Shown here piece after piece: positions 26,304 through 33,691 of a stretch of DNA of 64,000 bases. The stretch spans positions 18,917-82,916 of the forward strand of contig CAZWVT010000003.1 of the NCBI GenBank assembly GCA_964636665.1, read 5' to 3'. How positions within the stretch are numbered: position 1 is the first letter of the stretch; each line of letters opens with the position of its first letter. The translations under genes and the position numbers were made by a program. The notes beneath the pieces were generated by a model. It ran no database searches. It worked only from the letters and a program-made list of their open reading frames with translations, and was not told where the DNA came from. The stretch comes from JAAYLC01 sp964636665. GTDB taxonomy: Bacteria > Bacteroidota > Bacteroidia > Flavobacteriales > Flavobacteriaceae.

Positions 26304-26465
26304 AGTTTTGAAGCATCTCAGCGAGAAAAGCAAATGAAAAAGTGGAAATGGGAATGGAAGATAAAATTAATTGAAGAAATGAATCCCGGATGGTCTGATT
26401 TAAGTTTAAATTGGAGTAATGAAAATTTGATTTATAAAACAAAAAGGTTTCCAACAAAAAATTAA
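26304..26465 (+). pseudogene. C-terminal remnant of a GIY-YIG nuclease
   Basis: Translation gives SFEASQREKQMKKWKWEWK followed by IKLIEEMNPGWSDLSLNW and a stop at 26463-26465. This matches the C-terminal third of small GIY-YIG endonucleases (EA..RE.QIK.W, LI...NP.W.DL). The N-terminal GIY...YIG catalytic part is missing: the frame upstream runs only through the palindromic element at 26277 before meeting a stop. The remnant ends 3 bp before paaC, and it fills most of the 303-bp gap between paaB and paaC. Confidence 0.75.
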
Positions 26466-26468
26466 AAT

Positions 26469-27248
26469 ATGAGCAAAGAACAAACGGCTTCCCGCCTTCG
26501 CGGGAATTTATACAACTACATCCTAACAATCGCCGACAACTCCCTTATCCTCGGTCAGCGTATGGGCGAATTGTGCGGACACGGTCCGAGTTTGGAAACA
26601 GATATCGCTTGTACTAACATCTCATTGGATTTATTGGGACAGGTGCGAAGCTATTACCAATATGCAGCAAAAATTGCAGGCGACGGCAGAACAGAAGACG
26701 ACATTGCTATGCTCCGTAAAGAAAGAGAATATGTAAACGTTCTTTTGGTTGAACAACCCAACACGGATTTTGCATATACCATGGCAAGACATTTCTATTT
26801 TGACATTTTTCATTTGATGTTTCTGGAAGAACTCAAAAAAAGTAAAGATTTAAATTTAGCTGCCATTGCTGAGAAATCTTTAAAGGAAGTTCGTTATCAC
26901 GCACGTTTCTCATCTGATTGGATTAAGAGATTGGGCGACGGAACCGAAGAAAGCAACACGCGGATGCAAGCTGCCATTGACGATTTATGGCCTTATACCG
27001 ATGAACTCTTCCATCAAACAGAAAGTTGCAAAGCAATGACAAAAGAAGGAATTGGCGTAGATACTGCTGTTTTAAAAGAAAAATATTACGAAACAATTGC
27101 CGACATTCTTTCAGAAGCAACGCTCAAGATTCCCGAAAATCAATATTTCCACAAAGGAGGAAAACAAGGAATTCATACAGAACATATGGGCTACATTCTC
27201 GCAGAATTACAATATATGCAGCGAACGTATCCGGGAATGGAATGGTAG
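26469..27248 (+). CDS. paaC: Phenylacetyl-CoA epoxidase structural subunit PaaC, with repeat-derived residues near the N-terminus
   Basis: A 259-residue ferritin-like subunit that forms the core of the epoxidase with PaaA. Family regions include LGQRMGELCGHGPSLETDIA, NISLDLLGQVRSYYQYAAK, RHFYFDIFHLMFLEEL and KQGIHTEHMGYILAELQYMQ. Residues 7-12 (ASRLRG) are encoded by the hairpin repeat at 26489-26506, so the beginning of the protein has been altered by an insertion that kept the frame. The rest is full length. It lies in the operon between paaB and paaD. Confidence 0.95.
   Translation: MSKEQTASRLRGNLYNYILTIADNSLILGQRMGELCGHGPSLETDIACTNISLDLLGQVRSYYQYAAKIAGDGRTEDDIAMLRKEREYVNVLLVEQPNTDFAYTMARHFYFDIFHLMFLEELKKSKDLNLAAIAEKSLKEVRYHARFSSDWIKRLGDGTEESNTRMQAAIDDLWPYTDELFHQTESCKAMTKEGIGVDTAVLKEKYYETIADILSEATLKIPENQYFHKGGKQGIHTEHMGYILAELQYMQRTYPGMEW
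26489..26506. repeat. Palindromic repeat element inside the paaC start, copy 3
   Basis: A perfect hairpin TTCCCGC (26489-26495), cttc loop, GCGGGAA (26500-26506), 20 bp into the paaC frame. It is GC-rich against AT-rich surroundings and is the third element of the ATTCC(C) type within 340 bp. Confidence 0.75.
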
Positions 27249-27284
27249 AAATCGGATTCTCGGCGGATAAAAATAAATAATAAT

Positions 27285-27785
27285 TTGAAAAACTATTCAG
27301 TACATATTGAATCTCATTTGATTGCGACACTTTCCTCAGTGCCTGATCCGGAAATTCCTGTGCTTACTGTTTTGGATTTGGGCGTAATCCGTGAAGCTGT
27401 TGAAAAAGACAATACTGTATTTATTAAATTGACGCCTACCTACTCCGGATGTCCTGCTATGGATGTGATAGCTGACGATTTAAAAGCAGCTTTCGCAAAA
27501 GAAGGAAAAAAAACAGAAGTAGATTTAATCCTTTCGCCGGCTTGGTCAACCGACTGGATCAGCGAAGAAGGATTAAAAAAAATGGAAGCCTACGGGATTG
27601 CCCGTCCGCTTTCGGAAGTTCACGATAAAGAAGTCCTTCTTGGCGGCAAAAAAATGGTGAAATGTCCGCAATGTGGAAGTACGCAAACCAATTTGGTAAG
27701 TCAATTTGGCTCCACACCCTGCAAAGCACTTTTTAAATGCGAATCTTGCCAAGAACCGTTTGACTATTTTAAATGTTTGCGCTAA
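27285..27785 (+). CDS. paaD: Phenylacetate degradation protein PaaD (SufT/MIP18-like)
   Basis: A 166-residue protein needed for maturation or activity of the epoxidase. It has the DUF59 domain (VPDPEIPVLTVLDLGVIRE at about residues 19-37; TYSGCPAMDVI) and a C-terminal four-Cys zinc-type site (CPQCGS...CESCQ). No ATG is present in the open frame after the upstream stop, so the TTG at 27285 is taken as the start. It gives the family-like N-terminus. The gene is 36 bp after paaC. Confidence 0.92.
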   Translation: MKNYSVHIESHLIATLSSVPDPEIPVLTVLDLGVIREAVEKDNTVFIKLTPTYSGCPAMDVIADDLKAAFAKEGKKTEVDLILSPAWSTDWISEEGLKKMEAYGIARPLSEVHDKEVLLGGKKMVKCPQCGSTQTNLVSQFGSTPCKALFKCESCQEPFDYFKCLR

Positions 27786-27816
27786 AGATTTAAACGCTTA
27801 GCAATTGATTTTTAGA

Positions 27817-28221
27817 TTAATTCATTCCGGGAAATGAATTAACGACCTGAACTTTTAAATCCGGAAAAGCATCAACAACTTCTACAGTAAAATCAGGAAA
27901 AGAATTTACTTCCTGCCATTTTCCGCAAGAATCTGGGAACGAGGAAACAAATTTGACTTTAATATCAGGGAAAGATTCGACATATTTAATTTTGATGTCG
28001 GGAAAAGAAGTTGCAAATTTTACTTTTCCATAAAGTTGGATGTCTTTGTATTTACAATTACCGTTTAAAAACGCATGGATTGCTTCTCGTTTTTCTACTT
28101 CCGACAGCAAGGAAAATTTGGAAACATGTTCCAAAGCAGTTTTTTCAATCATCCGAGTTTCAGAATCTTTTGAAAGAAAAAATATAAATATAGGTGCGAT
28201 AAGAAATATTTTATAAAACAT
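27817..28221 (-). CDS. Exported protein with six tandem 11-residue FPD repeats (possible septoil-knot family)
   Basis: A 134-residue protein starting at the ATG at 28221 with a hydrophobic signal-like segment (MFYKIFLIAPIFIFFLS). After an N-terminal alpha-like part, residues about 65-134 are six copies of a unit ending SFPD, for example KIKYVESFPDI and KVKFVSSFPD, with one longer unit carrying SCGKWQEV; the last ends FPGMN. The regular beta-repeat recalls the DUF6150 / 7(1) septoil-knot family. I recall this only by pattern. It lies on the opposite strand between paaD and paaG, and its function is unknown. Confidence 0.7.
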   Translation of the reverse strand: MFYKIFLIAPIFIFFLSKDSETRMIEKTALEHVSKFSLLSEVEKREAIHAFLNGNCKYKDIQLYGKVKFATSFPDIKIKYVESFPDIKVKFVSSFPDSCGKWQEVNSFPDFTVEVVDAFPDLKVQVVNSFPGMN

Positions 28222-28283
28222 GACAGTCGTTGAAATGCGTTTTATGAAAATTGAAAATGATAAGAATAAATTCCTAAATTTAG

Positions 28284-28291
28284 CAAAAATA
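28284..28291 (-). promoter_or_regulatory. Candidate -7 box of the FPD-repeat gene
   Basis: It reads TATTTTTG on the minus strand, 62 bp upstream of the start at 28221, which favours that start over the longer frame beginning at 28311. No -33 element is seen. Confidence 0.4.
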
Positions 28292-28352
28292 CTTTCGGCA
28301 GCGAAAAGCACCGGAAACTCCCCCGAATTACAGTGAATTTCGCTCCGAAAGT
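28291..28352. repeat. Long imperfect inverted repeat in the divergent region before paaG
   Basis: Arms ACTTTCGGcAGCGAAA (28291-28306) and TTTCGCTCCGAAAGT (28338-28352) pair over 15 bp with a single bulged base, around a 31-nt loop. It lies between divergent genes, where a terminator is not expected. The rest of the 340-bp region up to paaG holds only a TATTTTTG box at 28522-28529 and nothing else recognisable. Confidence 0.6.
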
Positions 28353-28521
28353 CTTACATAACTTAATAAATTAACCTTTAAACCATTTATCTGCAAATTA
28401 AATAAGGTATTCCGCCAAAACGTGTCGTTAAAGAATGATATTTAAAAATATTTAGAATATCAGTTTTTTGACCTTCCTACATAAACAGAAAAACATGAGG
28501 TGTTTTTAGCGTGGTGCTTCT

Positions 28522-28529
28522 TATTTTTG
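28522..28529 (+). promoter_or_regulatory. Candidate -7 box of paaG
   Basis: TATTTTTG matches TAnnTTTG, 32 bp before the paaG start, and overlaps a small TTTG...CAAA dyad (28526-28537). No PaaR-like palindrome is seen here. Confidence 0.4.
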
Positions 28530-28561
28530 TTAGCAAATAATAATTTTACGTTTCATCCATT

Positions 28562-29335
28562 ATGATAAAAAAAACAATTGACAATAAAATTGCTGTTTTA
28601 AAACTAAATCGTCCCGAAGTATTCAACAGCTTTAATAGAGAAATGGCTTTGATGCTGCAAAAAGAATTGGACGAATGCGAAAAAGATGATGCCATTCGCG
28701 CCATTGTGATTATCGGTGAAGGGAAAGCATTTTGTGCCGGACAAGATTTGAAAGAAGTAACTTCTCCTGAATTGAATCCGGGGTTTAAAAAAATACTGGA
28801 AGAACACTACAACCCGATTATTTCCCGAATTCGGAAAATAGAAAAACCCATCGTCGCCGCTGTAAACGGTGTTGCAGCAGGAGCGGGAGCCAATATTGCA
28901 TTGGCATGTGATGTAGTAGTGGCCTCAGAAAATGCAAGTTTTATTCAAGCTTTCAGCAAAATCGGATTGGTGCCGGACAGTGGAGGAACGTTTTTCCTGC
29001 CAAAATTGATTGGTTTTCAAAAAGCTTCCGCACTGATGATGTTGGGCGATAAAGTTTCGGCTCAAGAAGCAGAACGCTTGGGAATGATTTATAAAGTTTT
29101 TCCGTCGGATACTTTTAACCAAGAAGTAAATAATATTGCTTCAATTTTATCCAATATGCCCACAAAAGCATTGGGTTTGACCAAACGATTGCTCAATAAT
29201 TCGATGAATAATAATCTGGAGGACCAACTCGAATTGGAAGAAAAACTACAAATCGAATCGGCTCAAAGTGAAGATTATGCCGAAGGGGTGGATGCATTTA
29301 TAAACAAAAGAAAACCGGAATTTAAGGGCAAATAA
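28562..29335 (+). CDS. paaG: Enoyl-CoA isomerase/hydratase PaaG (1,2-epoxyphenylacetyl-CoA isomerase)
   Basis: A 257-residue crotonase-fold enzyme. KAFCAGQDLKEV (about residues 58-69) and GVAAGAGANIALACD form the oxyanion hole. LVPDSGGTFFLPKLIG has the Asp used by PaaG instead of the Glu of ordinary hydratases. This favours PaaG, which converts the ring epoxide to oxepin-CoA, over PaaF. The gene is separated from paaD by the opposite-strand FPD-repeat gene and has its own promoter region. It ends at a terminator. Confidence 0.9.
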   Translation: MIKKTIDNKIAVLKLNRPEVFNSFNREMALMLQKELDECEKDDAIRAIVIIGEGKAFCAGQDLKEVTSPELNPGFKKILEEHYNPIISRIRKIEKPIVAAVNGVAAGAGANIALACDVVVASENASFIQAFSKIGLVPDSGGTFFLPKLIGFQKASALMMLGDKVSAQEAERLGMIYKVFPSDTFNQEVNNIASILSNMPTKALGLTKRLLNNSMNNNLEDQLELEEKLQIESAQSEDYAEGVDAFINKRKPEFKGK

Positions 29336-29359
29336 CAACCCAAATAAAAGATATTGAAG

Positions 29360-29396
29360 AACTTTCCAAGCATTTATGGTTTTGGAAAGTTTTTTA
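29360..29396 (+). terminator. Terminator after paaG
   Basis: A perfect 10-bp stem AACTTTCCAA / TTGGAAAGTT with a 12-nt loop and a T-rich tail, 24 bp after the stop. Confidence 0.85.
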
Positions 29397-29443
29397 TTTA
29401 AAAGTAACAAACCTAAAATTTTTAAGATACTTTAAGATTTCAT

Positions 29444-29451
29444 TAACTTTG
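29444..29451 (+). promoter_or_regulatory. Candidate -7 box of the DUF3857 gene pair
   Basis: TAACTTTG matches TAnnTTTG, 60 bp before the ATG at 29512. No -33 TTG is seen. Confidence 0.35.
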
Positions 29452-29511
29452 GCTTTTTCTTATTTCTTTTTTGAAATAAGAGTCATCAGTATAATTTGAA
29501 AATTGTTTATA

Positions 29512-31485
29512 ATGAAGTTTTTATTGTTTTCGGTCTTTTTATTTTGTCTTGTTCAAGTTTCATCAGCCCAATCCCTCATCCATCCGTTTGGAGAACCTAC
29601 CGTTCAAGAATTAAACATGAGCGAATATAAGGATGACCCCGAAGCTGCCGGAGTGGTTTTGTATGAAAGAGGACATTATCAAGTGGAATTAATTGAAAAC
29701 AGAATTTATCTTACCTATGAAATTCACAAAAAAACCAAAGTTTTAGACGCATCGCGATTTGAAGGTGCTGATGTGGCAGTTTCTTATTATCACGGTACAG
29801 GGAGGGATAGTGATGAAAAAATCACTAATTTTCGTGCAATTACCCACAACGGAAGCCGGAAACTCCCTGTAAATGAAAAAGAATTGTACCACGTCAAAGA
29901 TGATACCTATTGGGCAAATGCCCGATTTTCTTTCCCTGATGTTAAAGACGGAAGCGTATTGGAGTATAGTTATAAATTAATAAGTCCTTATTTCCAAAAT
30001 TTGAATGGTTGGGCTTTTGTTAATTACTATCCGACACTTTATTCAGAATTGACCACTGAACTTCCTGGGAATTTTATTTATAGCAAAACACTTTACGGCG
30101 ACAAAAAGTTAGACGTAGAAGATGTCAGTATTAAAAAATCTTGTTTTCATTTGCCCGGCTATCGTGTTCCGGGAGATTGTGAAGTCGGTGTCTATGCCAT
30201 GAAAAATATTCCGGCTATAGAAGAAGAAGATTATATGCTTTCTCCTTATAACTATTCACCTTATCTCAAATTTGAATTGATTCAGGCTATGGATATGCTC
30301 GGTTCAAGACATTATTTTACCAGTAGTTGGAAAACCTTGGATAGTTATTATAATTCTCATTCCAACATAGGAAGAGAATTGACCAATTCCGGATTTATGA
30401 AAAGACAGCTGCCGGATGAAATTTTAAATATTTCGGATAAAACGGAGCGCGCCAAAGCAATTTATTATTTTGTTCAGAATCACATGCATTGGAACAATCA
30501 CATACGGTTAAGAACTAATACGAATGTTAAAAAAGCTTTTGCTGAAAAAAAAGGACACAGTTCCGAAATTAACATGATATTGGTCAATGCGCTTGAAGCC
30601 GGCGGGTTGGATGCCAAAGCGATGTTGCTTGCCACTCGAAATACGCTGATGCCTTCTAAGGTTCATCCTGTTTTGACGGGCTTTAATTATCTTGTAGCAC
30701 GTTTGGACATAGACGGGAAAATATACCACCTCGATGCCACGGGTAAAAATACTGCTTTTGGGATGCTGCCTTATCACTGCCTGAATGGAGAAGGTCGTGT
30801 TCTTGATTTTAGAAATGGAAGCTTCTGGGAACCCATAACGCCCTACCAGCGAAATGTACACTATGCCAATGTCAATCTTAAAGCAGATGAACAAGGTAAT
30901 TTTTCAGGATCTGTCGAAGAAATTTATTCGGGGTATTACGATTTATACAAAAGAAATCAAAATCAAAACTTGAAACAAGAAGAGTTGTTAAAAAATAAAC
31001 AAAGCCAAAATGAAAGTTTTAATATTTCCGCTTTTGAAATTGAGAATCGAGACAATCCGGAACAGCCTTATAAAGAAAAATACAATCTTAGTTTCCATGA
31101 AAGAAATCTAAATAAGGGGGATACTTATTTTATAAATATGATGTTGGTAAACTCATTTTCTAGCGCCAATCCATTTGTCAAAAATCACCGAAAATATCCC
31201 ATCGATATGGCATATCCGATGATTAACAGCTACAGCGTTTCTTTTGATTTAGGAAATCAATATGAGGTGATAAAAGTACCTGAAAACAAAATGCTGAATC
31301 TTCCTAATAACGACGGCAATTTAAATGTGATGTATGAAGTTTCAGAAAATTCAGTGGTGATGAGAATGAATTTTCGATTGAATAATTATCATTTCCCTGT
31401 TGAAGCATATCCGGCGTTGCAAGAATTTTTCACGGAATTAGTCAATGCACAATCCGAAATGCTCGAATTGAGAAAAATAAACTAA
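29512..31485 (+). CDS. Secreted DUF3857/transglutaminase-like protein without the catalytic cysteine
   Basis: A 657-residue exported protein. The ATG at 29512 is preferred over the in-frame TTG at 29503 and gives a clean signal peptide (ending VSSA|Q). An N-terminal DUF3857 domain is followed by a transglutaminase-like core around residues 300-400 (AIYYFVQNHMHWNNH; KKGHSSEINMILVNALEAGG; YHLDAT). Where active relatives and the next gene have GDCK, this one has GHSS, so the Cys nucleophile is missing while His and Asp remain. It is probably non-catalytic. It pairs with the next gene, 9 bp away. Confidence 0.82.
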   Translation: MKFLLFSVFLFCLVQVSSAQSLIHPFGEPTVQELNMSEYKDDPEAAGVVLYERGHYQVELIENRIYLTYEIHKKTKVLDASRFEGADVAVSYYHGTGRDSDEKITNFRAITHNGSRKLPVNEKELYHVKDDTYWANARFSFPDVKDGSVLEYSYKLISPYFQNLNGWAFVNYYPTLYSELTTELPGNFIYSKTLYGDKKLDVEDVSIKKSCFHLPGYRVPGDCEVGVYAMKNIPAIEEEDYMLSPYNYSPYLKFELIQAMDMLGSRHYFTSSWKTLDSYYNSHSNIGRELTNSGFMKRQLPDEILNISDKTERAKAIYYFVQNHMHWNNHIRLRTNTNVKKAFAEKKGHSSEINMILVNALEAGGLDAKAMLLATRNTLMPSKVHPVLTGFNYLVARLDIDGKIYHLDATGKNTAFGMLPYHCLNGEGRVLDFRNGSFWEPITPYQRNVHYANVNLKADEQGNFSGSVEEIYSGYYDLYKRNQNQNLKQEELLKNKQSQNESFNISAFEIENRDNPEQPYKEKYNLSFHERNLNKGDTYFINMMLVNSFSSANPFVKNHRKYPIDMAYPMINSYSVSFDLGNQYEVIKVPENKMLNLPNNDGNLNVMYEVSENSVVMRMNFRLNNYHFPVEAYPALQEFFTELVNAQSEMLELRKIN

Positions 31486-31494
31486 AAAAATAAA

Positions 31495-33402
31495 ATGAAG
31501 AAGTTTGTTTTCTGTTTGGCAGTTTTAATTTGCGGTAATCTGTTTGCTCAAAAAACTTATCAGTTGCCGGATTATCCAAAAGAATTGGAGAAAAATGCCA
31601 ACCGTATTTTAATCGAAGAAATTATTGAAACCGATGTAACACGCATCAATAAGATGACAACTAAAAAGCGTGAAGTTTGGTTAATCCTTAATAAAAAAGG
31701 GCATCAAAGCATGAACTTGAGCGAGTATTACGATGAAAATTCCAAGGTAAAGAAAATCAGCGCACAATTTTATGATACAAATGGAAAGCGTCACAAAAAC
31801 CTGAAAAGGAAAAAGGATTTCCAAGACCTTTCGCATACCGGAGTCAATCTTTACTCAGATTCACGAGTTATTAGCGCAGCGTTTCATCCTACTTTTTATC
31901 CATATGTCGTCGTTTTCGAAAGTGAAAAAGAATCAGGAGATACAGGCTTTATTTATCCATGGAATCCCATTCGTAGTTATGCAAAAAGCACTCATAAAAG
32001 TATTTATAAAATAAAATTCGACCCGAAAAACAAGTTGCGCTATAAACCGATGAATTTCGATGGATATAATGTTGCTGTTGAGGAAAAACCTGAAGAATTG
32101 GTGTTTACAGCCGAAAATATCAAAGCGTTAAAACCCGAAGAATTAAGCCCTACTTACAGAGACATCTTTCCTTATGCATTTTTGGCATTGGATAATTTTA
32201 CACTTAAAGGAAAACAAGGACCTGCTTCCAGTTGGAAAGAATTCGGGAAATGGATGGAAGAAGAATTGTTGAAGGATACCCAAGAAATTCCCGAACATAC
32301 GATTCAAAGAATTAAAAATTTGGTAGCAAACGAAGAAACAAATGAAGGCAAAGCACGAAAAATATATCAATTTCTTCAAGATAAAGTAAGATATGTAAGT
32401 GTTCAAATCGGAATAGGAGGGTGGAAACCAATGCCCGCAGCAGAAGTAGATAAATTGAGTTACGGCGATTGTAAGGCATTGACAAATTACACCAAAGTAT
32501 TGCTGGACGTTCTTGGAATTCCTTCATATTATACCATCCTTTATGCAGATTCCAATGTCGTTGACATTCAGGAAGATTTTGTCTCTTTACAAGGAAATCA
32601 TGCCATCTTAGGAATCCCGGACGGCGATAAAATTACGTGGCTGGAATGTACGAATCAGGAAATGCCGTACGGATATATCGGTTCTTTTTCACACAATCGC
32701 GACGTCTTAATGATTACGCCCGAAGGAGGTGAAATTGTAAAAACCAAAACTTATACTGCTGAAGAAAATTTACAAAAAACAAAAGCTCGAATCCAACTTG
32801 ATGCATCCGGAAATATAACAGCTTTTGTCAATCGTCAATCAGAAGGGCTTATGTATGAATACAAATATCATCTTCCGAAACTCAAATCTGAAGATGTGGA
32901 TGCTTTCTATAAAAAAGCATGGAGGAACATCAACGGATTTTCAATTTCTGAGGTGACTTTCGACAACAATCGCAAGGATATTGTATTTAATGAAAATTTG
33001 AAAATAGAAACGGCTTCTTATCTAAAACCGGTATCTGATGGATTTTTGATTAATCCTAATGTTTTTAATCGCAGAAGCTATGTGCCGCCACAAATTCCAA
33101 ATAGAAAATATCCGTTTGAAATTTCTTTTGGCTATGTATATGAAGATATAGTAGAAATTGAAGTGCCCGAAGGATTGCAAATTTCCTGGATGCCTGAATC
33201 CGTAGCACTAAAAACGCTTTTTGGAAGTTTTAATATTGAAGTTTCCCAAGTCTCTCCCGATGTTGTGGTTTATAAAAGAATTTTAAAAATCAACGAAGGT
33301 GTTTTTCCTGCTTCTGAATACGAAAACTACAGAGATTTTCGAAGAACTGTAAATCGATTGGATACAGATAAATTTATAGGGTTGAAAAAATTAGATCAGT
33401 AG
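31495..33402 (+). CDS. Secreted DUF3857/transglutaminase-like protein, catalytic Cys present
   Basis: A 635-residue exported protein with a signal peptide ending LFA|Q. DUF3857 occupies about residues 50-220, and a transglutaminase core follows (IYQFLQDKVRYVSVQIG, YGDCKALTNYTKVLLDVLGI with Cys, later ITWLECT). A C-terminal beta-rich region completes the usual DUF3857-TGase-DUF3858 layout. It is a paralogue of the upstream gene with an intact GDCK motif. Substrates of this family are unknown; peptidase, amidase or cross-linking activity is possible. Confidence 0.85.
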   Translation: MKKFVFCLAVLICGNLFAQKTYQLPDYPKELEKNANRILIEEIIETDVTRINKMTTKKREVWLILNKKGHQSMNLSEYYDENSKVKKISAQFYDTNGKRHKNLKRKKDFQDLSHTGVNLYSDSRVISAAFHPTFYPYVVVFESEKESGDTGFIYPWNPIRSYAKSTHKSIYKIKFDPKNKLRYKPMNFDGYNVAVEEKPEELVFTAENIKALKPEELSPTYRDIFPYAFLALDNFTLKGKQGPASSWKEFGKWMEEELLKDTQEIPEHTIQRIKNLVANEETNEGKARKIYQFLQDKVRYVSVQIGIGGWKPMPAAEVDKLSYGDCKALTNYTKVLLDVLGIPSYYTILYADSNVVDIQEDFVSLQGNHAILGIPDGDKITWLECTNQEMPYGYIGSFSHNRDVLMITPEGGEIVKTKTYTAEENLQKTKARIQLDASGNITAFVNRQSEGLMYEYKYHLPKLKSEDVDAFYKKAWRNINGFSISEVTFDNNRKDIVFNENLKIETASYLKPVSDGFLINPNVFNRRSYVPPQIPNRKYPFEISFGYVYEDIVEIEVPEGLQISWMPESVALKTLFGSFNIEVSQVSPDVVVYKRILKINEGVFPASEYENYRDFRRTVNRLDTDKFIGLKKLDQ

Positions 33403-33425
33403 CTGGTAATTCAGGTTTCGTTTTT

Positions 33426-33500
33426 TCAGGTTTTGATTCGCTTTACTAATTCTTCAATAGTAAAAGAAGAGAAGTCAGAATCCTTTATTTCAGGATTTTT
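33426..33500 (-). CDS. 3' end of an unidentified gene entering the assembly gap
   Basis: Read on the minus strand, the 75 bp next to the N run are one open frame ending KRIKT and a TGA stop at 33426-33428. The frame (KNPEIKDSDF then SSFTIEELVKRIKT) has charged, helix-like protein character and normal codon use. It converges on the DUF3857 gene. Its body must lie in the unsequenced gap. I do not recognise the family from 24 residues. Confidence 0.5.
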   Translation of the reverse strand, partial: KNPEIKDSDFSSFTIEELVKRIKT

Positions 33501-33600
33501 NNNNNNNNNNNNNNNNNNNNNNNNNNNNNNNNNNNNNNNNNNNNNNNNNNNNNNNNNNNNNNNNNNNNNNNNNNNNNNNNNNNNNNNNNNNNNNNNNNNN
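33501..33600. other. Assembly gap of 100 N, true length unknown
   Basis: Unlike the first gap, the flanks share no repeat, so real sequence is missing. It probably holds the body of the minus-strand gene whose end is at 33426-33500. Confidence 0.9.
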
Positions 33601-33650
33601 TTTAGTTGTTTTACCTTGTTGTTAACAAAAGAATTTCCCCGGCGAATCTC

Positions 33651-33658
33651 TATTTTTG
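33651..33658 (+). promoter_or_regulatory. Candidate -7 box of the 3-hydroxyacyl-CoA dehydrogenase gene
   Basis: TATTTTTG matches TAnnTTTG, 33 bp before the start. A 10-bp palindrome TTGTTAACAA (33618-33627) lies about 23 bp upstream of the box. Confidence 0.4.
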
Positions 33659-33691
33659 TAGTTTGAAACTATTACTCAATTTAATAATGCT

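Noticed and set aside
25855..26506. CRISPR-like array in the paa region, because of several short repeats.
   Set aside because: The repeats are single palindromes of differing sequence with irregular spacing. There are no direct repeats with spacers and no cas genes.
33433..33666. A 77-codon plus-strand frame spanning the N run.
   Set aside because: It is open only because N codons are unread. The minus strand has a protein-like C-terminus with a stop in the same place.
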